In this document: one piece after another, positions 32,311-49,390 of the stretch
How the letters are laid out: every line of letters begins with the position of its first letter
How positions within the stretch are numbered: position 1 is the stretch's first letter
NCBI GenBank assembly: GCA_026929865.2
Contig: CM049410.1
Span: 6,136,001-6,200,000 of the forward strand
DNA: 64,000 nucleotides
Direction: 5' to 3'
Source of the DNA: Hyperoplus lanceolatus
Lineage: Eukaryota; Chordata; Actinopteri; Uranoscopiformes; Ammodytidae
The notes under the pieces: model-generated
The model's input: the letters and a program-made list of their open reading frames with translations, nothing else
Databases searched by the model: none
Told to the model about the DNA's origin: nothing
Translations under genes and position numbers: made by a program

Positions 32311-33779
32311 GTTTCAGAGCCATAGAGAGGCTATTATAAAGCTGTATTGAGAAACAAACCCAGGAATCTACTGTATTAGCTACAATTGCACCTCAGACAG
32401 GGACTCTGACCATGCAAATACTGTAATAGATTATTATTCAAAGGCCTTTGCACACTCACTGAAAAGTTCCCCAACTGGAAAATAGCAAGCCAGATAACTG
32501 AGCGCTGCAGTTGATCTATCTGAACCAACCCTGTCACGACAGGTGAGAAAAAATGATAATGGTGGCCGGATCACAAGACACATAATAGAAGTAGACCGTC
32601 AGTCAGTACATCCTTCTGAGTGACTAAGCTTATGGGCAATGTTTCCATACCATTTGCTGTTTCCCGTAAGCTTGAGTGGATCTCCACCACCTCCCACTCT
32701 CTTGTTTTTTTTCTGGTTGTGCAGGCAGGATGTGTGAGATGGGACTGTCATATGAGCCTGGTGTTGAGTTAGCGGGTAGAGTGGTGTCTCATCTTAGGCT
32801 GTGAGTGTGTGAGCGACAAGGAAAAGAGAAACATGTGAAAATGTGAAATTATAAATGAGTTACAGTGTCAGGGCCGGTTGGAAAGTTTTTTTTTATAAAT
32901 GCATACATGCTTCCATTGCAAAGGGGACAGTTTATTGGTATCGAATCGTAAGAGACAGTCTAAAGGTGTCTTTAGACAGGGAGAAGCACATTTTCCCCAA
33001 CAATATTCAACTCTTAGACCAATGTTGTTTATCTTGTCTCTGAGAGTTTACCATCATTAGATTTGATTAAAGAAAATTAAAGAGAAAGAAGATATCAGTA
33101 TCATCTGAGGAGGGATCCCTCTTTCAGGATGAAAAGACACACAAAATGATGCTGTTGGTACAGGGTAAAGTAGTGAGAGATCAAATACTCGATCAGTAGT
33201 TTTCAATAAAGCCTTAATCCTGCCACGTTGTTAAGAGTTTAGTTCCAGTGATTTGGCAATGATACAGATGCTCATCAATCAACTGAAATAAATAGACCAA
33301 ATGAACTGCAGTAGTTTTATTTGATCACTTGATCTAAAGCCGACAAAAAAAATAGGCTTTTGAATGAACTGGACCTGACCCAGAGAGGGCACGCTTAAAT
33401 CAGAGTCATAACAATTATCAGCGGTTCATCTCCACGAAGGACAGTGTTCCCCAGCATGGTCACTGCAGTCCTGTTCACCTGTCCGGACTATTTGATTGAA
33501 AGCTATCTAAATGGACTAAATTGACTGTGCAGGAGCCAGCCCCAACAATGGACACTGTCTGTGTACACCATCCTGTATCATTCATTTCAAATTCAGGCTC
33601 AACCCACATGGCAAGAGGTAAACAAAACTGGGCTCATAAGAGAGCCTTTTTATAAGAACAGGATGCTGCATGATGACTGATCGTGTGATGTGTAGATCTG
33701 TTGATCAGGCCATTGTCGGCACTCCTGATGTTCAAGAAGAAGAACTTTACTTTGGCACCTCTCCAGCTACCAGTTCAAA
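32311..33779. other. Intergenic, nothing recognised
   Basis: No gene, tandem array or transposon end that I can name. Open frames are short and without domains. Confidence 0.4.
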
Positions 33780-33789
33780 CTATGTAGTG

Positions 33790-33895
33790 CCAATAACCCA
33801 TAGGCTACTGTCCGCTATTAAGTATGGTAGAAAAAAAGATTTAGGATAACCCAATTATTGTGGTCTGATTCAGTATGCTTAAAAATACCCGGGTG
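33790..33895 (-). mobile_element. Fragment of 42.1-kb MITE family
   Basis: Reversed, it reads CCGGGTATTTTTAAGCATAC, then CAGACCACAATAATTGGG and TATCCTAAATC, matching 42438-42490 (CCGGGTACTTTTAAAGCATA). Only the right half of the element is present. Confidence 0.65.

Positions 33896-37586
<3,691 letters not shown>

Positions 37587-37632
<46 letters not shown>
37587..37632. repeat. (GA)n microsatellite
   Basis: About 45 bp of GA dinucleotides. Confidence 0.97.
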
Positions 37633-37635
<3 letters not shown>

Positions 37636-38077
37636 AGGCAGAGGACAGAGGAGCAGGGATAGGTCTGCTATCTGACACTTGGCCGTCCTTTTTGCCCTTG
37701 TCAAAGCCTGACACCTCCCTAATCCCCGCTCCCCACCACCACCACAACCCCCATCTCAGCTGGCCATGGTTGGCTAGCAGACAGGCCTGTCACCCAGCCA
37801 CGGATCTGGGACTTGTCTTAGCCCCCGTCCAGATGCATGCACCAGAATTCACGGGCTGTCCCACGGGCATGCTTTCCCTACCTCTAGAGATTTTTTTTTT
37901 TCTTTACTGGCGTGTTTCTTTATGTGTATTAATGTGCTTATTTAAAGAAACAATGGTGCTTAAAATCAAACCGTAGCCATTATTTACTTCAACTGGAATG
38001 CCAATTAAGTTCACTGGACAACCGCCAACAAAAACACTACCCTATCCATTCGCAGCCTGTGCTCTTTTTACAGCTTT

Positions 38078-38079
<2 letters not shown>

Positions 38080-38115
<36 letters not shown>
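38080..38115. repeat. (CA)n microsatellite
   Basis: About 35 bp of CA. Confidence 0.95.
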
Positions 38116-39470
38116 CATAAAGTGCCAATTAAATTTCTCCAAACATCAAGCACGGAATACAAGAAAAATGTTTTGTGGTAAAACGACTGCACTGTTGGAC
38201 CACACAAGAAATATTTACCTCATTATCGCCTATGTTATATTTTTCTTTCTGAAAACGTTGTGCACATACAGTGCTGGTCTGCTTTGAAATTATGTTGTTA
38301 TGCCTCACGTAACAAGCCTCCACACATTTCAAAAGTTTAAAAAAGTTCTGACATTAACTCTTCAAGTTCTTCCAAAGCCATATATGGGCAGATGGAAGTA
38401 GGTGGTGTGTCCTTTTGAATTTAATTTATGTTAGACATTCAGAGAGTCATGAATGGATACAAAGTTTTTTTTATACATATTTTGATACAATAGTGAGAAG
38501 AATATGTGTGCTTGCAGCAAGTGCTGGAAATGCATCACAGTCATCTTCTTCCATTGAAGCAACAAATAAAACACAACATGAATTTCAAAACCATATATGC
38601 TTAGTTTCATTGTCTGATTGTGCCATCAGCATTTGATGATACTCAATACGGATAGACTTTGACCCAAAGTTCACTGTCATCACGTTAAAGTCCCAGAACC
38701 ATCAAACAAGTGGTTGTAATCCTATACTTTAAAATGAGAAGTAGGATAGATTGAATAATAGAAAAAATAATTATAACGTGTGCTAAAGAAAAGTATGCAT
38801 TTTCTCAGAGGAATACGAGGGATAATCAGATACTGGGACCACTGACTTACCAATCAGCTGAGTGGGTAACAAGTGTGAATCTCTCCTCTTCAGTAACGTC
38901 TGCAAAAGAAAATATCACACACACACACACACATACAATCCTGATATTATTATAACTTGAGAGGGGATCTTTGAAAACAAAGACTGTGCAAAAAAACACA
39001 TAGCTTTGAATGCATGGCTATAGAAATGAACAAATTACGTTTGTTAAGTGTTTTGTCCGACTAAGTGAAGACAAACAGACTCAGCAGCTGAAACTTATCA
39101 AACCACTGCAACAGCTTTAAGACACTAATTATGAACCCACGTAAAATCAAAGGACATATTAACACGTGCTGGGTTTAATAATAATAATTACTTTTCACAC
39201 ACTAGTATTTAATATGTAACAAACATCTTTTCATGTATGAACACGGTACAAAATATAATTATAACCTAAACTGTATAATTACATCTACATATTATAATAT
39301 CTGTAGAAAAACCTGTCACATGAGCTGTGTTTATGGGATAAGGTGGTACATGACGGATGGGTTAAAATATATCCCAAGATATCTTTTTAAATACATGAAA
39401 TACAAAAGTTGACATCCATCAAAGTAGCAACCTTTCAGTGCCACACACACTGACATAAAACCTACGCATG
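38116..39470. other. Intergenic, A/T-rich
   Basis: A short CA array at 38917-38934; otherwise unique A/T-rich DNA with no recognised gene. Confidence 0.4.
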
Positions 39471-39488
39471 CAAGCACACACACACACG

Positions 39489-39552
<64 letters not shown>
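39471..39552. repeat. (CA)n microsatellite with CG interruptions
   Basis: About 80 bp; imperfect on the left (CACG units), pure on the right. Confidence 0.97.
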
Positions 39553-39554
<2 letters not shown>

Positions 39555-40630
39555 TATGTCTGGCCAAACAATGTACAAGTGTAAGTAACAATATATTGAT
39601 AATATGAGTAATCATGTAGAAATTAAATGTTTTTCACGCTGCAAATGGCTTTATGGAATATACTTTAGGAGAATGTTATAATTCTCTATTATTTGTATTC
39701 AGAACTACCTACTGATGGTCCATTGTGACTACAAGGGCAAGTGGGTTCCATTTAAATTCCCCGCTCCTCCCCCGCCCAGTCTCCCTCCGCGCTCCAAGTT
39801 CCCTCCATGCGACGTATGCTGTTACTTCATAAATGAGGGTAAGTGAACGAGGGGAGGTGCAACTACAAATGAAATGCAGCGGAAGAGTTTTCCCGAAAAT
39901 CTACATTGTTTTTTGTGCTATGATTCATGTCAGGTTGCTCTAGGAGTCATAAATGAGAAACTAATACCAGAAAAGTAGTATAAGTTTAATCACAGACCCT
40001 GCCCCAGGATGAAAACTGTCTGTCAGACCTTCTCAATTTAGTTTCAGTTTCAGAGCGCTGACAGCCTAGCAGCTGCTGGGGAGCAGCGCACTAAGTAGCC
40101 TAGGCCTACTAGTGGGTCCTACCATTGAGAATGAATTGCAGAACGGCGCTGGCAGTGCACGCAATGCGTCGTGTGAATACTGCCCTATGTAAACAATACA
40201 GCACCAAACACTGCAGCGATCGTTTGGTCGCAAGTAGGCTATCAGACATCACCAGCAATACAATTTGCAATGAGCCAACTATAGCCTACCTTTCATTAGG
40301 CCTAGTTGCTGCTGGATTGGAAGTGTCGCACAGATCCTTTATCCAGCTGGGTCAGAGCGGCTAGCTGCTGTTTGTTTGACCCTGCTTATCAATGTCCAGC
40401 CTTTCTTAAAAGGTCCTTCTCTCAATAAAAAAGTTGACCATTAAATCCACTCCTTCTCCTCTTTAATCCACTGTGTCATCTAAAACATCTATCAAACATA
40501 GAATAAATCTGACATAGGCTACTGGACACTGTGTGAGGAACCCCAGACCCACTTGCACACTCACTCTAACTCGGCCACATCCATAACGCCAAGCTCATTC
40601 GCCACTTCCAGGCCGGCCCCTGTCCGTGTG
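39553..40630. other. Intergenic, G/C-richer block
   Basis: 39760-39850 contains CCCCGCCC and a GAGG|GTAAGTGA donor-like site. No exon can be established. The open frames have no domain. Confidence 0.35.
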
Positions 40631-40850
40631 CCTGAACCCAGCGCCGCTAACAGTGACTATTGGTCGGCCAAACTTCATCCAGAACGCCCCGCTGTTTCAC
40701 AACCTCCGGCTCCCAGCCGTACGCTTCAACCCAGCGCCGCTAACAGTGACTCTTGGTCTGCTACACTTCATCCAGAACGTCCCACTGTTTCACAACCTAT
40801 GCCTCAACCCAGCCCCGCCAACCGTGACTCGGTAGTCGGTGTTGGTCGGG
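40631..40850 (+). repeat. Short tandem repeat, 78-93-bp units
   Basis: AACCCAGCGCCGCTAACAGT starts at 40635 and 40728, with a related start (AACCCAGCCCCGCCAAC) at 40806. Each is followed by GGTC, CTTCATCCAGAACG and CTGTTTCACAACCT. A further dispersed copy lies at 41049-41132. The middle unit lacks about 15 bp. One frame (40553-40861) stays open through all copies and gives a peptide repeat PSAANSD-WSA-LHPER-VSQP. I do not recognise it as a known protein. Confidence 0.8.
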
Positions 40851-41048
40851 GTCATCAATAGGCCTATGTAACAGCCTGTTGGTCCCACCACAGCCCTATG
40901 TTTTCCTGAAATTGGCGATTATGTTCAGGCATCACAGCTCGGTGGTTAGGGTTAGGGTAAGGTGACAGGGAGAGGTTAGAAAAGGGAGACACACACCCAA
41001 TCTCACACACAGAAATAGGCTACTATTTGGTTAAAAATTTAGGGCCAA

Positions 41049-41132
41049 TGGCCTCAACCCAGACCCGCCAACAGTGACTCTGGGTCGGCTGCACTTCATT
41101 CAGAACTCCCCGCTGGTTCAGAACCTACAGTC
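41049..41132 (+). repeat. Detached fourth copy of the 40.6-kb repeat
   Basis: CCTCAACCCAGACCCGCCAA, then GTCGGCTGCACTTCATTCAG and AACTCCCCGCTGG, match the tandem units about 200 bp upstream. Confidence 0.75.
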
Positions 41133-41162
41133 ACGGGCTGTGCATCGCACATTCTTCGGGCG

Positions 41163-41180
41163 GGGTTAAACGTTTAACCC
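41163..41180. promoter_or_regulatory. Perfect 18-bp palindrome
   Basis: GGGTTAAACGTTTAACCC is a perfect palindrome, about 140 bp upstream of a TATA-like motif. It could be a dimeric protein-binding site; no factor is assigned. Confidence 0.4.
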
Positions 41181-41318
41181 AACCCACATTTAGCCCCTCC
41201 TCGATCTGCGAGCTGCAGTCAGGGGTTACTCGATTCTCTCGGAATTCTGAAGACCTCGGACGGATTTTTTTTTTACCCGGAGACAGCGCAGGGAACTAAT
41301 CTGATTGGATAAGAGCTC

Positions 41319-41326
41319 TATAAATA
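41319..41326 (+). promoter_or_regulatory. Candidate TATA box, orphan promoter
   Basis: TATAAATA in the context GAGCTCTATAAATAGGC, with ATTGG (reverse CCAAT) at 41304. It has the look of a core promoter but no exon can be defined downstream before the TG array at 41521. Chance or a transposon promoter are possible. Confidence 0.35.
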
Positions 41327-41516
41327 GGCACTGGATGAAGCGCGCAACTGAAGGAAAAACTATTCGATTAGGCCTACGTATTTAGACTTTTTAAACCTTT
41401 TTAAATAGATAGATTGAAAACATTTTAGTCAAATAATAAAATGTTTGAATTATATTTTGAATTAAAAATATATAATTTCGTTGTTCTGAAAGTCTCTAGG
41501 CCAGCAGAGAAGGCTT

Positions 41517-41675
<159 letters not shown>

Positions 41676-42144
41676 TGTGAAATCTGGCCGTGGAAGAGTA
41701 AGGGCCAACACTCCCTGGGGGTCCGACGGGTCCCCGAGCACCATCCTTTCACTTTATTTTCTTTCCATTCTCCTCCTCTTTCATCACCACCTTCCTCTGC
41801 ACCTCTGTTGGCTGATGTCTGACCCTGGCCTGCGGGAGCCTTGAAGTGACATACTACAAGCTTGTCCATGTGTCGGAGTGCGCTTTGATGAGGTGAAATA
41901 ATGGTCACACAGACACACACCCCAGTGCACACTGGAACAAATGTACACACATATACCCCCGTGAGAGGGGGAGATGTACACTTGCTGAAGTGGATTAGGG
42001 TATGATTTCCCCCTCAGGCTCGTTGTAACACTTTTCCCCGCTGACCTCAAACTTCGGAGTCCCTCTTGACTCATGCAGAGCAAAAGGGTCAGACTACAAG
42101 AAATGGATTTGGACTTTGTACCAAGAAAATCAGCAACACTTACC

Positions 42145-42545
42145 CTGCGTTCCAAATTGCATACTCTTTCTTTTTTTTATTCTACATACTACATCTGAAC
42201 ATAAAAATAATCTAGTTAGCATGCAGTAGGCATACAATTGTGACATATTTTTACTTATTTATTTCATTATAACATTGCACCTTTCATGCCTTTCACGCCT
42301 TTGGTGCATTTATATCCGTCACATCAGTTGCATCTCCGGTTGTTTTCATACAGAGGCTCTGTCGTGGCGTCACTTCCGGGGCGCAAGGGATTGTGGGTCA
42401 GAATCGCCCATATAGTACGCTGATTACAAAACTAAATCCGGGTACTTTTAAAGCATACTAAATCTGACCACAAGAATTGGGACATCCTAAATATATATTT
42501 TTTTACAATACTAAATAACAGAAAGTATGGGTATTGGAACGCAGC
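42145..42545. mobile_element. MITE with TGCGTTCCAA termini
   Basis: The left end CTGCGTTCCAAATTGCATACT and the reverse complement of the right end (GCTGCGTTCCAATACCCATAC) are inverted repeats. The interior (GGGATTGTGGGTCAGAAT, TAGTACGCTGATTAC) has no open frame. A truncated relative is at 33790-33895. Confidence 0.75.
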
Positions 42546-43197
42546 CTTAGTGTATATGTAATTGTTTCTCTACATAAAGTGGAAAAAGAACATGGTTACT
42601 CAAATATGTGCTAATTGAAATTCAAACCCCCAAAATCGGATTTAAGATAACTTCTACAAAGTTGTTTTGTTGCATCTTTCAAAGTATAGCAGCTCAGGTA
42701 ACAACATAGAAGAGTGGTTAATATATATAATGCACAATCATATACTTAACTGTTTCACGTGTATTCTCTCAAACTGAAAGTACGGTGAAGTGGAATGTGG
42801 AAGCCTGGCCCTGCCTTTCACTGATATGACTTTGAATGCAGCAGATCCAACGAGAGGCGACTGATTGAGCTTTGAATTAGTACTTACCATTATACAAAAT
42901 GTGACTGTTTGGGGATTGATTGACAGTCCAAAGAGAACAAAAGAATACCACATGTTTTATTTAGTAACTGTTTATATGTAAATTCGATCTTACATTATTA
43001 TTTCAATGACTAAGTAATACTGAGATTTACCTTCCTGTGGCCATTCATACATTTGACAATTACTTGAGTAGCCTAATGTTTTTTTTTTGTAGCACAGGTA
43101 CATACTGGTGTTTAATGCCACAACCTCCTTTAACTTGAAGGTTATCTCAGCTAAGATCACCTTCCGAAGCTAATGAAGTCAGAGCTTCAGAAACACC
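42546..43197. other. Intergenic, nothing recognised
   Basis: A/T-rich unique DNA without identifiable features. Confidence 0.4.
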
Positions 43198-43207
43198 AGA
43201 TCAAATA

Positions 43208-43580
43208 TAGCCTGGTGCTACCAGACCATCGTACTTCATTTCATTTGTACAGAAGGTCTGGCAGTGCTTTAATTGGCAAACGTTCACTCATGAAGGCGGG
43301 TGTCTGTTAAAGTTTAAAACTATTGGATCTGCCCAGTGCCACTCTGGATTAGCCAACCAATCGCATAACGTTTGGTCGTCACGTGTGTCATGAGCCGGCT
43401 TCTGGCAACTGAAACAGGAGCGCGACTTCGACGTCATCGTTCTCAGCCACTCGCTCTGTTCGCTGATTGGACCGGCTGTCGAATCTCCAGCAAAACTGGG
43501 AAATGGGCTGTACACCCAGACTGACTACTGAAGGGAAAATAAAATTTGGCCGGAAGTAGGCGGGCGGGTGGAGCCAGGCT
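43208..43580 (+). mobile_element. Small DNA transposon (TAGCCTGG-type), intact copy
   Basis: Starts TAGCCTGGTGCTACCAGACC and ends GTGGAGCCAGGCT. It is flanked by the direct repeat AGATCAAATA (43198-43207 and 43581-43590). The 373-bp interior has no coding capacity. It is the uninterrupted version of the copy at 340-961. A 10-bp duplication hints at Mutator-like transposition (inference). Confidence 0.82.
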
Positions 43581-43590
43581 AGATCAAATA

Positions 43591-45917
43591 GGCAGGAAGA
43601 GATAAAAAGGGAAATTATGGAAAGTGCTTAACTTTATTACCATTACCTGAATGTGCAAATGCTTGTTTTATTTTAATGCAACAATTGGCCTTATGCAAGA
43701 GCCATTTGAATGAACGGATGTGTGTTAGAGGCACATTATAATCATTTTAGAGAATGTTTGGCATTCAAAACATTTGTCATACTCTTTTGCCTGATAACCT
43801 CTCGTGTGGTCCAATGAGTCGGCTATAGATTATCAAAATGTGCTATAAACATGTTCGTATTGTTCTGTGTACTCTGTCAGTATTGTGAATGTCTTATTAC
43901 CCTTTGGCAACCTTTCTATGATTGGAATGTGCCACAATCGAGACAGAACAGGCAGCCTTGAAAGGCAATTTCAGGGACATCGTTTAAGATAATGATCAAA
44001 TCTCACCGACATGTACTTACTCATGATCAGGTGGCCCTCTGAAACATGCCAATATAGTTTGTTCAATAAAAAGGAAAGTTTAGGGAAACTCGTACGAGAG
44101 ACAGATAGAGAGGTCTGGGTTAAGAATACCAAAAATGTTCCTGCATGTGGCCCACGGAAATCTTTAAACCAGCAGAATAAGCTTGACAACCAGGTGTTAT
44201 CAAAAATAGTCTGTGTTTGACGAGTGACATTTTAAAGCATATGGCACCTCTTTAAGTCTGCGGAAAAGAACAGCCGGTGGAACACTCCCTTCCCCAGGCT
44301 CCATCGGTAGAGGAGGAAAGCGAGCATTGAATATTCATGACCAAATTCATGACAGCATAAGGTATCCAGGGGGATTTCTGAGGGGCAGGTCATGGCTTTG
44401 AGCGTACTTACCTCACTGAGGATTGTTTTAGATAGCAGCCCAACGTGAGCCCCAACTCCCCGAGCCTCCATGTTCTGCCAGAGGTCAATTCTCCATTGAG
44501 CCCCGGCAGGTGGGAGGACTGCTGGGAGCCAGGGGCCAATCAAATCAATCCCACCTGGCCAAGACTGGGGGTCAAAGGTTCTGTTTGCGTGTGTGGGTCA
44601 GTGTGCATATCCGGTCCCACACATCGAGGGCAGTGACTCATTATAAAGCGCTAACGAATGGCCCGTTAGCTGTTTTGACTTTGATTGGTAGCTTTCAACC
44701 AAACCGCTCTTTCCGTTGATGAAATGTTATGACGGATTTGAATTTGTGTCCCAAAGAATCGTTCTCCAATCCCCCCCCCTCTTTCATTTTTACTTTCTAT
44801 GAGTCCAGAAAAGAGTCTAATTGGTGCATTATAACAGCCTGAAGCCTGAAATGAAGCGAGGCAGGGAGCATGCAGTCTCAAAGGTATCCAAGGATTATGT
44901 GAGAGAAAAGAGTCGGATGGAGAAAGAAAAGGGAGGGGGGATCAAAGATAATAAAGAGAGACAAAAGAAGATGAGAAAAAAAAGGAACGGAAACAAAGAA
45001 CAAGCATGACAGGGAAACAAACGAAGCAAACGTGGAAAAATGAAGGGCACAGCAAGCCTTCTCGCTTGTATGCAGATTTGGGAATGTGCGAGTTGGATTT
45101 ATTTTAGACTTGCTGGAGCCACATTGCAGCACGGAGTGCGTCTGAGCTGGGATCAGACACCCAGAGAGACGAGGGGGAGGACAGAGCAGCGGTCGCCGCT
45201 GATCCGGAGGTTTAAACACTGTGAAATACCAGACTCTCACACTGAGCCTTATTTGTTTGTTTGTCTGCCTGCCTTTCTATTTTCATCCTCTGCTCATAAT
45301 CACAACATCACATTCTCTTTTCTCCTTGGCCAAAAATCTGCAATATCCCGTCCTACTTGTTCACGCCAGCGTTGCTTTTTCAGTGACTCTGTGTTCCGTG
45401 TGGGCACATCAGTGACACAAGGACAGATCGTGTTTCATAATGAAACGGATCAGATGCACAAGCTGTAGCTTTGTTATTTTCTCTCCTGTTAAACCATGCC
45501 CCGGCTTTAAACCGCAGAGCACACGTTATGAATAGTGCAAATTAGTGCCATGCTTTGTTACATCATCCAACCTCAGATGGTGCAAGGGACCCTGCTGCCT
45601 GAAACTGTCAACCCTTTTTTTAATGTGTCTATCAGCATGTAAGTGAAGCCACATTAGGAAGAGAGGAAAAGGCCTGTCACATATCACAGAGTTCTGTCAG
45701 ATGGTGTGATGTCTGCTCTCCTTAGCATGCAAATCGGTTTATTTCCGCTAAAAATATCATCTTCCGTCGAATTACTTCAATTCCAATCAAAAGAAAGACA
45801 ATTGATGGAAAACTGATTGAACTGTGAAATGTCACTGGCAGATTTCTTCCTATATGCCGCATGCTGATTACAGCCTCGCACCTTCTGAGTCACATACTTT
45901 ATATTATCTCCATAACG
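43591..45917. other. Intergenic, unique
   Basis: No repeat or gene recognised. 44270-44720 and 45720-45900 contain clustered A/T-core words (ATTCATGA, ATGCAAAT, CAATTGATGG) in non-repetitive sequence, compatible with regulatory DNA. Not provable from sequence alone. Confidence 0.3.
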
Positions 45918-45918
45918 T

Positions 45919-46203
45919 ACAGTGCTGCATATGGAAAGTATTCACTGCATTTCATTTCCACATTTCGTTACGTTACAGTCTAGAATAACGCTGGATTAAA
46001 TAGATTTTTTTCCTCAACATTCTACACATAATACCCCATAATGACAATTAAAAAAAAAAAGTTTGTTTAAGAGTTTTGCAAATGTATTCAAAATAGAAAA
46101 ACAAAGAAATCACTAATACATAAGAACTCACAGCCTTTGTGATCATTTAACCCAGCATTATTCAAGGCTGTAAAGTGAAGCACTGTGAATACTTTCCGTA
46201 CGT
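45919..46203. mobile_element. Tc1/mariner-like remnant (non-autonomous)
   Basis: The left end TACAGTGCTGCATATGGAAAGTATTCACTGC and the right end (reversed ACGGAAAGTATTCACAGTGC) are inverted repeats beside TA. The interior (TTCTACACATAATACCCCATAATGACAATT, TTTGCAAATGTATTCAAAATAG) matches the terminal region of a widespread teleost Tc1-like family, with the transposase gene deleted. Confidence 0.75.
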
Positions 46204-49200
46204 AGCGTTTAAATTGAGTGAGTGCACGCCAATCAACTTAGGAAACGCCAGAAACAAACACATTTCAAAGCCGGTCTCGTGAGGACTGAGGATTTTGAGC
46301 ATTTGTCAACGTTTCACACCCATGTACTATACAGAATCATATACACATTTTAAAAGCAATTTTTATTCAGATCCTCCTGATTCCAGAGTGGTATACAGTA
46401 GTATGGACCACCACAGCCCCCTCTGCAGTTTGTGAAAAGCCAGTTTGAGGGCATCCTGGCAGCTGGCATCTCTGCAACTGTCATTGGCACTCACCTGGCC
46501 TGCAGCAGCTGGAGAGGGGGTGGGTGGGGCGGGGGGGGGGCCGGCTGACAGTCACTGACAGCAAAGATCAAAGAGAAGTAAAGATGGAGGGACAGTGCCC
46601 ATCTGCCAACCTGAGCACTCAAACCCCGTTTGGCTGTCTTTCTCAAGTGAAACTACAGAGGTATATTTGTAGAAACATTTATTGTATATGTATAAAAAGG
46701 AACATATAGCCTTTGTGAGAGTTAAGCCATGATATTTTATATTAATAGACTAGTATTACTGATACATTCATGTGCAAGTAGAATGTAACTGTTGTAGTCG
46801 GTGTAGCGCACTCAGACCACTTTTAGATAGCTTTTTTTTAAAAAATTATACGATAACGATAATGACGAAACTACATGTCAGACAAATGAAGTGTGGTGAA
46901 AAGTATAGTATCCAGGGGTGTTGTACTATGGCTTATTTGATTGGTAAAGCAATGTATGGCTACATGAACATAGCATCATTTGCTGGCTCTTATCCAACCT
47001 TTAGCTTGTCTTGTGTCTAACTTGTGTTTTAGTGATGGCTTTATTGTGTTCAAAAGACGTTATTGTGCGTAGTTGTAATGATGCAGCTTTGCCTTGATGT
47101 GCATTAATGCCTGGAAATTACTTTTGATGTAAAGACCTTCAGTTCAGATGGCTGCACCGAATGCAATTTGCACGGGTGATCAGCGTGGTTAGCTGCTGTG
47201 TGTGGATGGATCCGGTGTGTGAAGGCTGGTGCTCACTGTGCCTTGTTCTCTTTCCGTAGCTATGTTCAATGGGCTAAGCTCAGAGGTGCACTAAGAGTTT
47301 GTTTGGCATTGCTTTTCCGATTACAGAGACAAAAAAAATTAGAGATTGTTTTTTATTTCTATGTTGACCTCTTTTGTGAAGTGGTAAAGTGCTGCAATAT
47401 TAACATTTTTAACTAAATACTTTAGAATAATAAATTGGTGTTTCAAATAGTTGCGGTGTATAATGGTTGTGTGCAAGGATGGCTGCTGAAGCATTGAGGC
47501 AGGGTCATGCCAATGCAACTATAAGACGAGAATTAGTTTTTGGATCTCATTCTGATATCCTGGCTCATGATGCTAGTTGGCTCACAGACTTCCAAGGGCC
47601 TTCTTCTGGAGCTGCGTGAGGAACTGACTATTAAAGAGGTCAGGTTATGGCAACCCTTGGGTTCCTTGCAGCAGGGACATTTCAGAGGTTGCTGGGGGAT
47701 CGCTCCAGAATATCACATCTAGTGCTATGCATTAATAACTAAGTTTGAGATCAGATTCCCATGCACTGCCGGTGAGCTGGCTGCTAGACGACATCTAAAT
47801 GCAATTTGCAGAACTGTCTGGTTTTCCCAACATACTGCAAGTGAGTTCATACATTTTCCAAAAAGGGAACTTCATAGAAGGAATTTGTATTTTTGAACAA
47901 AAAGCACTTTCATTCTTTCAATATTTAAATCTTTTTTGATGCGCTATTATAGTGTTTACAAATTGTCTAAATGGCCAGGCTCAATCCTTAACTTATTTAT
48001 ACTGTCTCTAAGCAGTGTAGGGAAGAAAGCTGCATGGTGCACACCTGATACATAGCTTCTTGTTATATACAGTATAATAATAATAAAAATATAATAATTT
48101 TAAAAGAACACTTTTTTTTATAAAATCAGCTAATATCTACTCGCTATTCGCTACCTGTCCGTCGTGTGTGCACACTAAAACATAGTCCACCATTGTCAAT
48201 CTAAAAAGCCTGGCCCAGAGCCAGCAGATTATCTATGCTTTTTCTTTGTGTTATACTTTTTATATAAGTTGTGTTTGCAATTCCTCGCGTACAGCAATGT
48301 ACTGCACATTGACGTACTGTAGCATAGCTGTCCACTGTGCTCGCTGAAATACTGCTGCCCTGTCCCATTTCCTAATAGCTGTCTGCTCCAGCCTTCATGG
48401 CCTGTCCTTTGTATCTATGTCGCATGGATGAATGACAGCCCTGAAGCTGTGCACCTCCACCATCATGGAGGGCTTGACATCTTCATGTATTTATCACTGT
48501 GAAAAGGCTGCATAAGGACAATGGGGCGATGGGCTATGGCATTCCATTCTGCCTCTCCCCCTCTTTTCTCCATTTCACTAAGCCATTAACTCAGATTTAT
48601 GTAACTATCCAGTGATAGGAAGTGGATAAATGTATGGCTTGTATAAAAATGAGTGGGAATATTTGCAGGCAACATAGACATTTTCTGACTTTTCTTTCAT
48701 TTTTAGATGACACATACTGAATTTATCATCACGATTAAATGTATAATGCCTGAATTATTGCAGTATGGATAGTAGCTTGAGACGTCACCTCTTATCTCTG
48801 CATTTTCATGAATTATCTTATGATACCAGTAAAATGATGAGCATAGAAGTCATTAGAAAAATAAAGATATATAAATAAATTACTACTCTGTGTGTGACTG
48901 TCACACTGCATACATTAAGTCACATTATACATTACATTTACATTACATTATACTCCACCTTATGGTCCATTTTGCCTTTGTGCCTGCTGCCCACATCGAT
49001 TTTAAAAAGCAAGACATGTGGCTGTATCAAAGGGTAGAGGAAAAGGCAGTTTTACAGACTTCTTAAATAAATGCCAGCCTCTGAAAAGTTCCAAACGATG
49101 ATGACCTTTTTACAGCAATGCCAGTGTGTTAATTAGCATTATTAAGGACAGTTATCAAATCAAAACCCACACACGTTCTAGACAAATGTGCAAGAGCATC

Positions 49201-49387
49201 TTTTCTGTTCCTGTTCTTTTATCTGACTTTTGGTCTTCTGAGTTCAATGGCCCCATTTTACTTTCCCTTGCAATCATCTCCTCCATTCTTCTTGAATAAG
49301 TTAACTTATGCCTGTGTCACAGCAAAGCCTGTTGTCTCACTGCTCCGTCAGTCCAAAGCGCTAAGCCCCAAACTACAAACACACTAA
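46204..49387. other. Intergenic, mostly unique
   Basis: A G-run lies at 46526-46540. 48350-48560 is unique and G/C-balanced (candidate conserved element, unproven). I find no gene. Confidence 0.35.
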
Positions 49388-49390
49388 AAA

